The position numbers were made by a program, and so were the translations under genes. A DNA stretch of 64,000 nucleotides, taken from Lewinellaceae bacterium. GTDB taxonomy: Bacteria; Bacteroidota; Bacteroidia; Chitinophagales; Saprospiraceae. The stretch covers positions 62,001-126,000 of the forward strand of contig JADJWX010000006.1 in the NCBI GenBank assembly GCA_016716135.1, written 5' to 3'. Under the pieces are notes generated by a model. It made no database searches and was not told the origin of the DNA. It saw nothing but the letters and a program-made list of their open reading frames with translations. This document shows, piece by piece, positions 63,755-64,000 of the stretch (its first letter is position 1; the number at the start of each line of letters is the position of its first letter).

Positions 63755-64000
63755 ATGCGCCTTTTTCAACTCCTTCTTCTGCTGCTCCCCGCAGGCCTTT
63801 GCGCCCAACACAGCTACCGCATTGAAACCGCCGACATCGACAATTTCTGGCGCGCTTATGACCAACTCCCAAGCGCTGCCACGGAAGCCGACAGTATCCG
63901 GATCATCCAAACGGAGTACATCGACAAGGCAACGCCCTATTTCAAAGAATTTATCCGCATCCGGAAATTCACTGCGCCTGAGTATGTAAAACTCCTGAAA
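63755..64000 (+). CDS. Exported protein of unknown function, N-terminal fragment
   Basis: The first 82 codons are in the window and the gene runs off the right edge. It begins at the ATG at 63755 with a signal peptide MRLFQLLLLLLPAGLCAQ. The mature start HSYRIETADIDNFWRAYDQL and FKEFIRIRKFTAPEYVKLLK have the look of the DUF2268/GldB-like group of Bacteroidota proteins, in which IDNFWxAYD and a Phe-Thr-x-x-Tyr-Val segment recur. This resemblance is from memory of the family, and the decisive metal-binding part would lie beyond the edge. Confidence 0.6.
   Translation, partial: MRLFQLLLLLLPAGLCAQHSYRIETADIDNFWRAYDQLPSAATEADSIRIIQTEYIDKATPYFKEFIRIRKFTAPEYVKLLK

Overview
The window looks like a chromosomal segment of a Bacteroidota bacterium, most likely from the Saprospiria (Lewinella/Haliscomenobacter-like). 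The evidence is type IX secretion (T9SS) C-terminal sorting domains, CHU_C/gliding-type C-termini, a PorP/SprF-family protein, SBBP and SprB-like repeats, many Bacteroidota-style lipoproteins, promoter -7 boxes of the form TAnnTTTG, and the absence of clear Shine-Dalgarno sites. The order tRNA-Thr, Tyr, Gly, Thr, tuf, tRNA-Trp, secE, nusG, rplKAJL, rpoB, rpoC is the conserved bacterial arrangement.

Layout. 1-3.8 kb: the start of a SulP anion transporter (minus), a K+-dependent membrane pyrophosphatase (hppA), a repeat-bounded homopolymer-rich stretch that looks poorly assembled, and a small membrane protein. 4.0-7.8 kb: a three-gene envelope cassette (lipoprotein, secreted alpha/beta hydrolase with an Asp nucleophile elbow, PQQ-propeller lipoprotein) behind a good promoter and a long leader. 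8-10.3 kb: UvrD/PcrA helicase. 10.4-17.7 kb: a run of minus-strand envelope genes (TM2 protein, esterase, GH18 lipoprotein, two other lipoproteins, a T9SS cargo protein, a LytTR response regulator).

17.9-32.5 kb is the most distinctive part. Two paralogous secreted proteins of about 1050 residues (conserved N-domain, seven SBBP repeats, SprB-like modules, CHU_C terminus) are followed by a PorP/SprF-type barrel protein with an unusually long C-terminal extension, and then by an 1863-residue Ig/PKD-like adhesin with six near-identical 246-bp repeats. This looks like a surface-protein secretion and display locus. Two of the four genes carry single-base frameshifts in T-runs, which may be sequencing errors.

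32.5-44 kb: GNAT acetyltransferase, an unknown membrane protein, a DGWG-repeat protein, rfbC, an M28 peptidase with a T9SS tail, a lipase, hldD, lpxH, an alpha/beta hydrolase, an OmpR-family regulator and an O-methyltransferase. rfbC, hldD and lpxH are LPS/surface-sugar functions. 44.2-59.3 kb: tRNA/tuf/secE/nusG/ribosomal-protein/RNA-polymerase block, with an atypical tRNA-like gene before tuf and an FkbM methyltransferase gene inserted between rpoB and rpoC, closed by a strong terminator. 59.3-64 kb: a sortilin/BNR-repeat secreted protein, intergenic inverted repeats, a LolA-like periplasmic protein, and the start of an unidentified exported protein.

Limits: all calls come from reading the sequence; no database searches were run. 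The suggestion of homopolymer under-calling is inference from two frameshifts and one imperfect tRNA.
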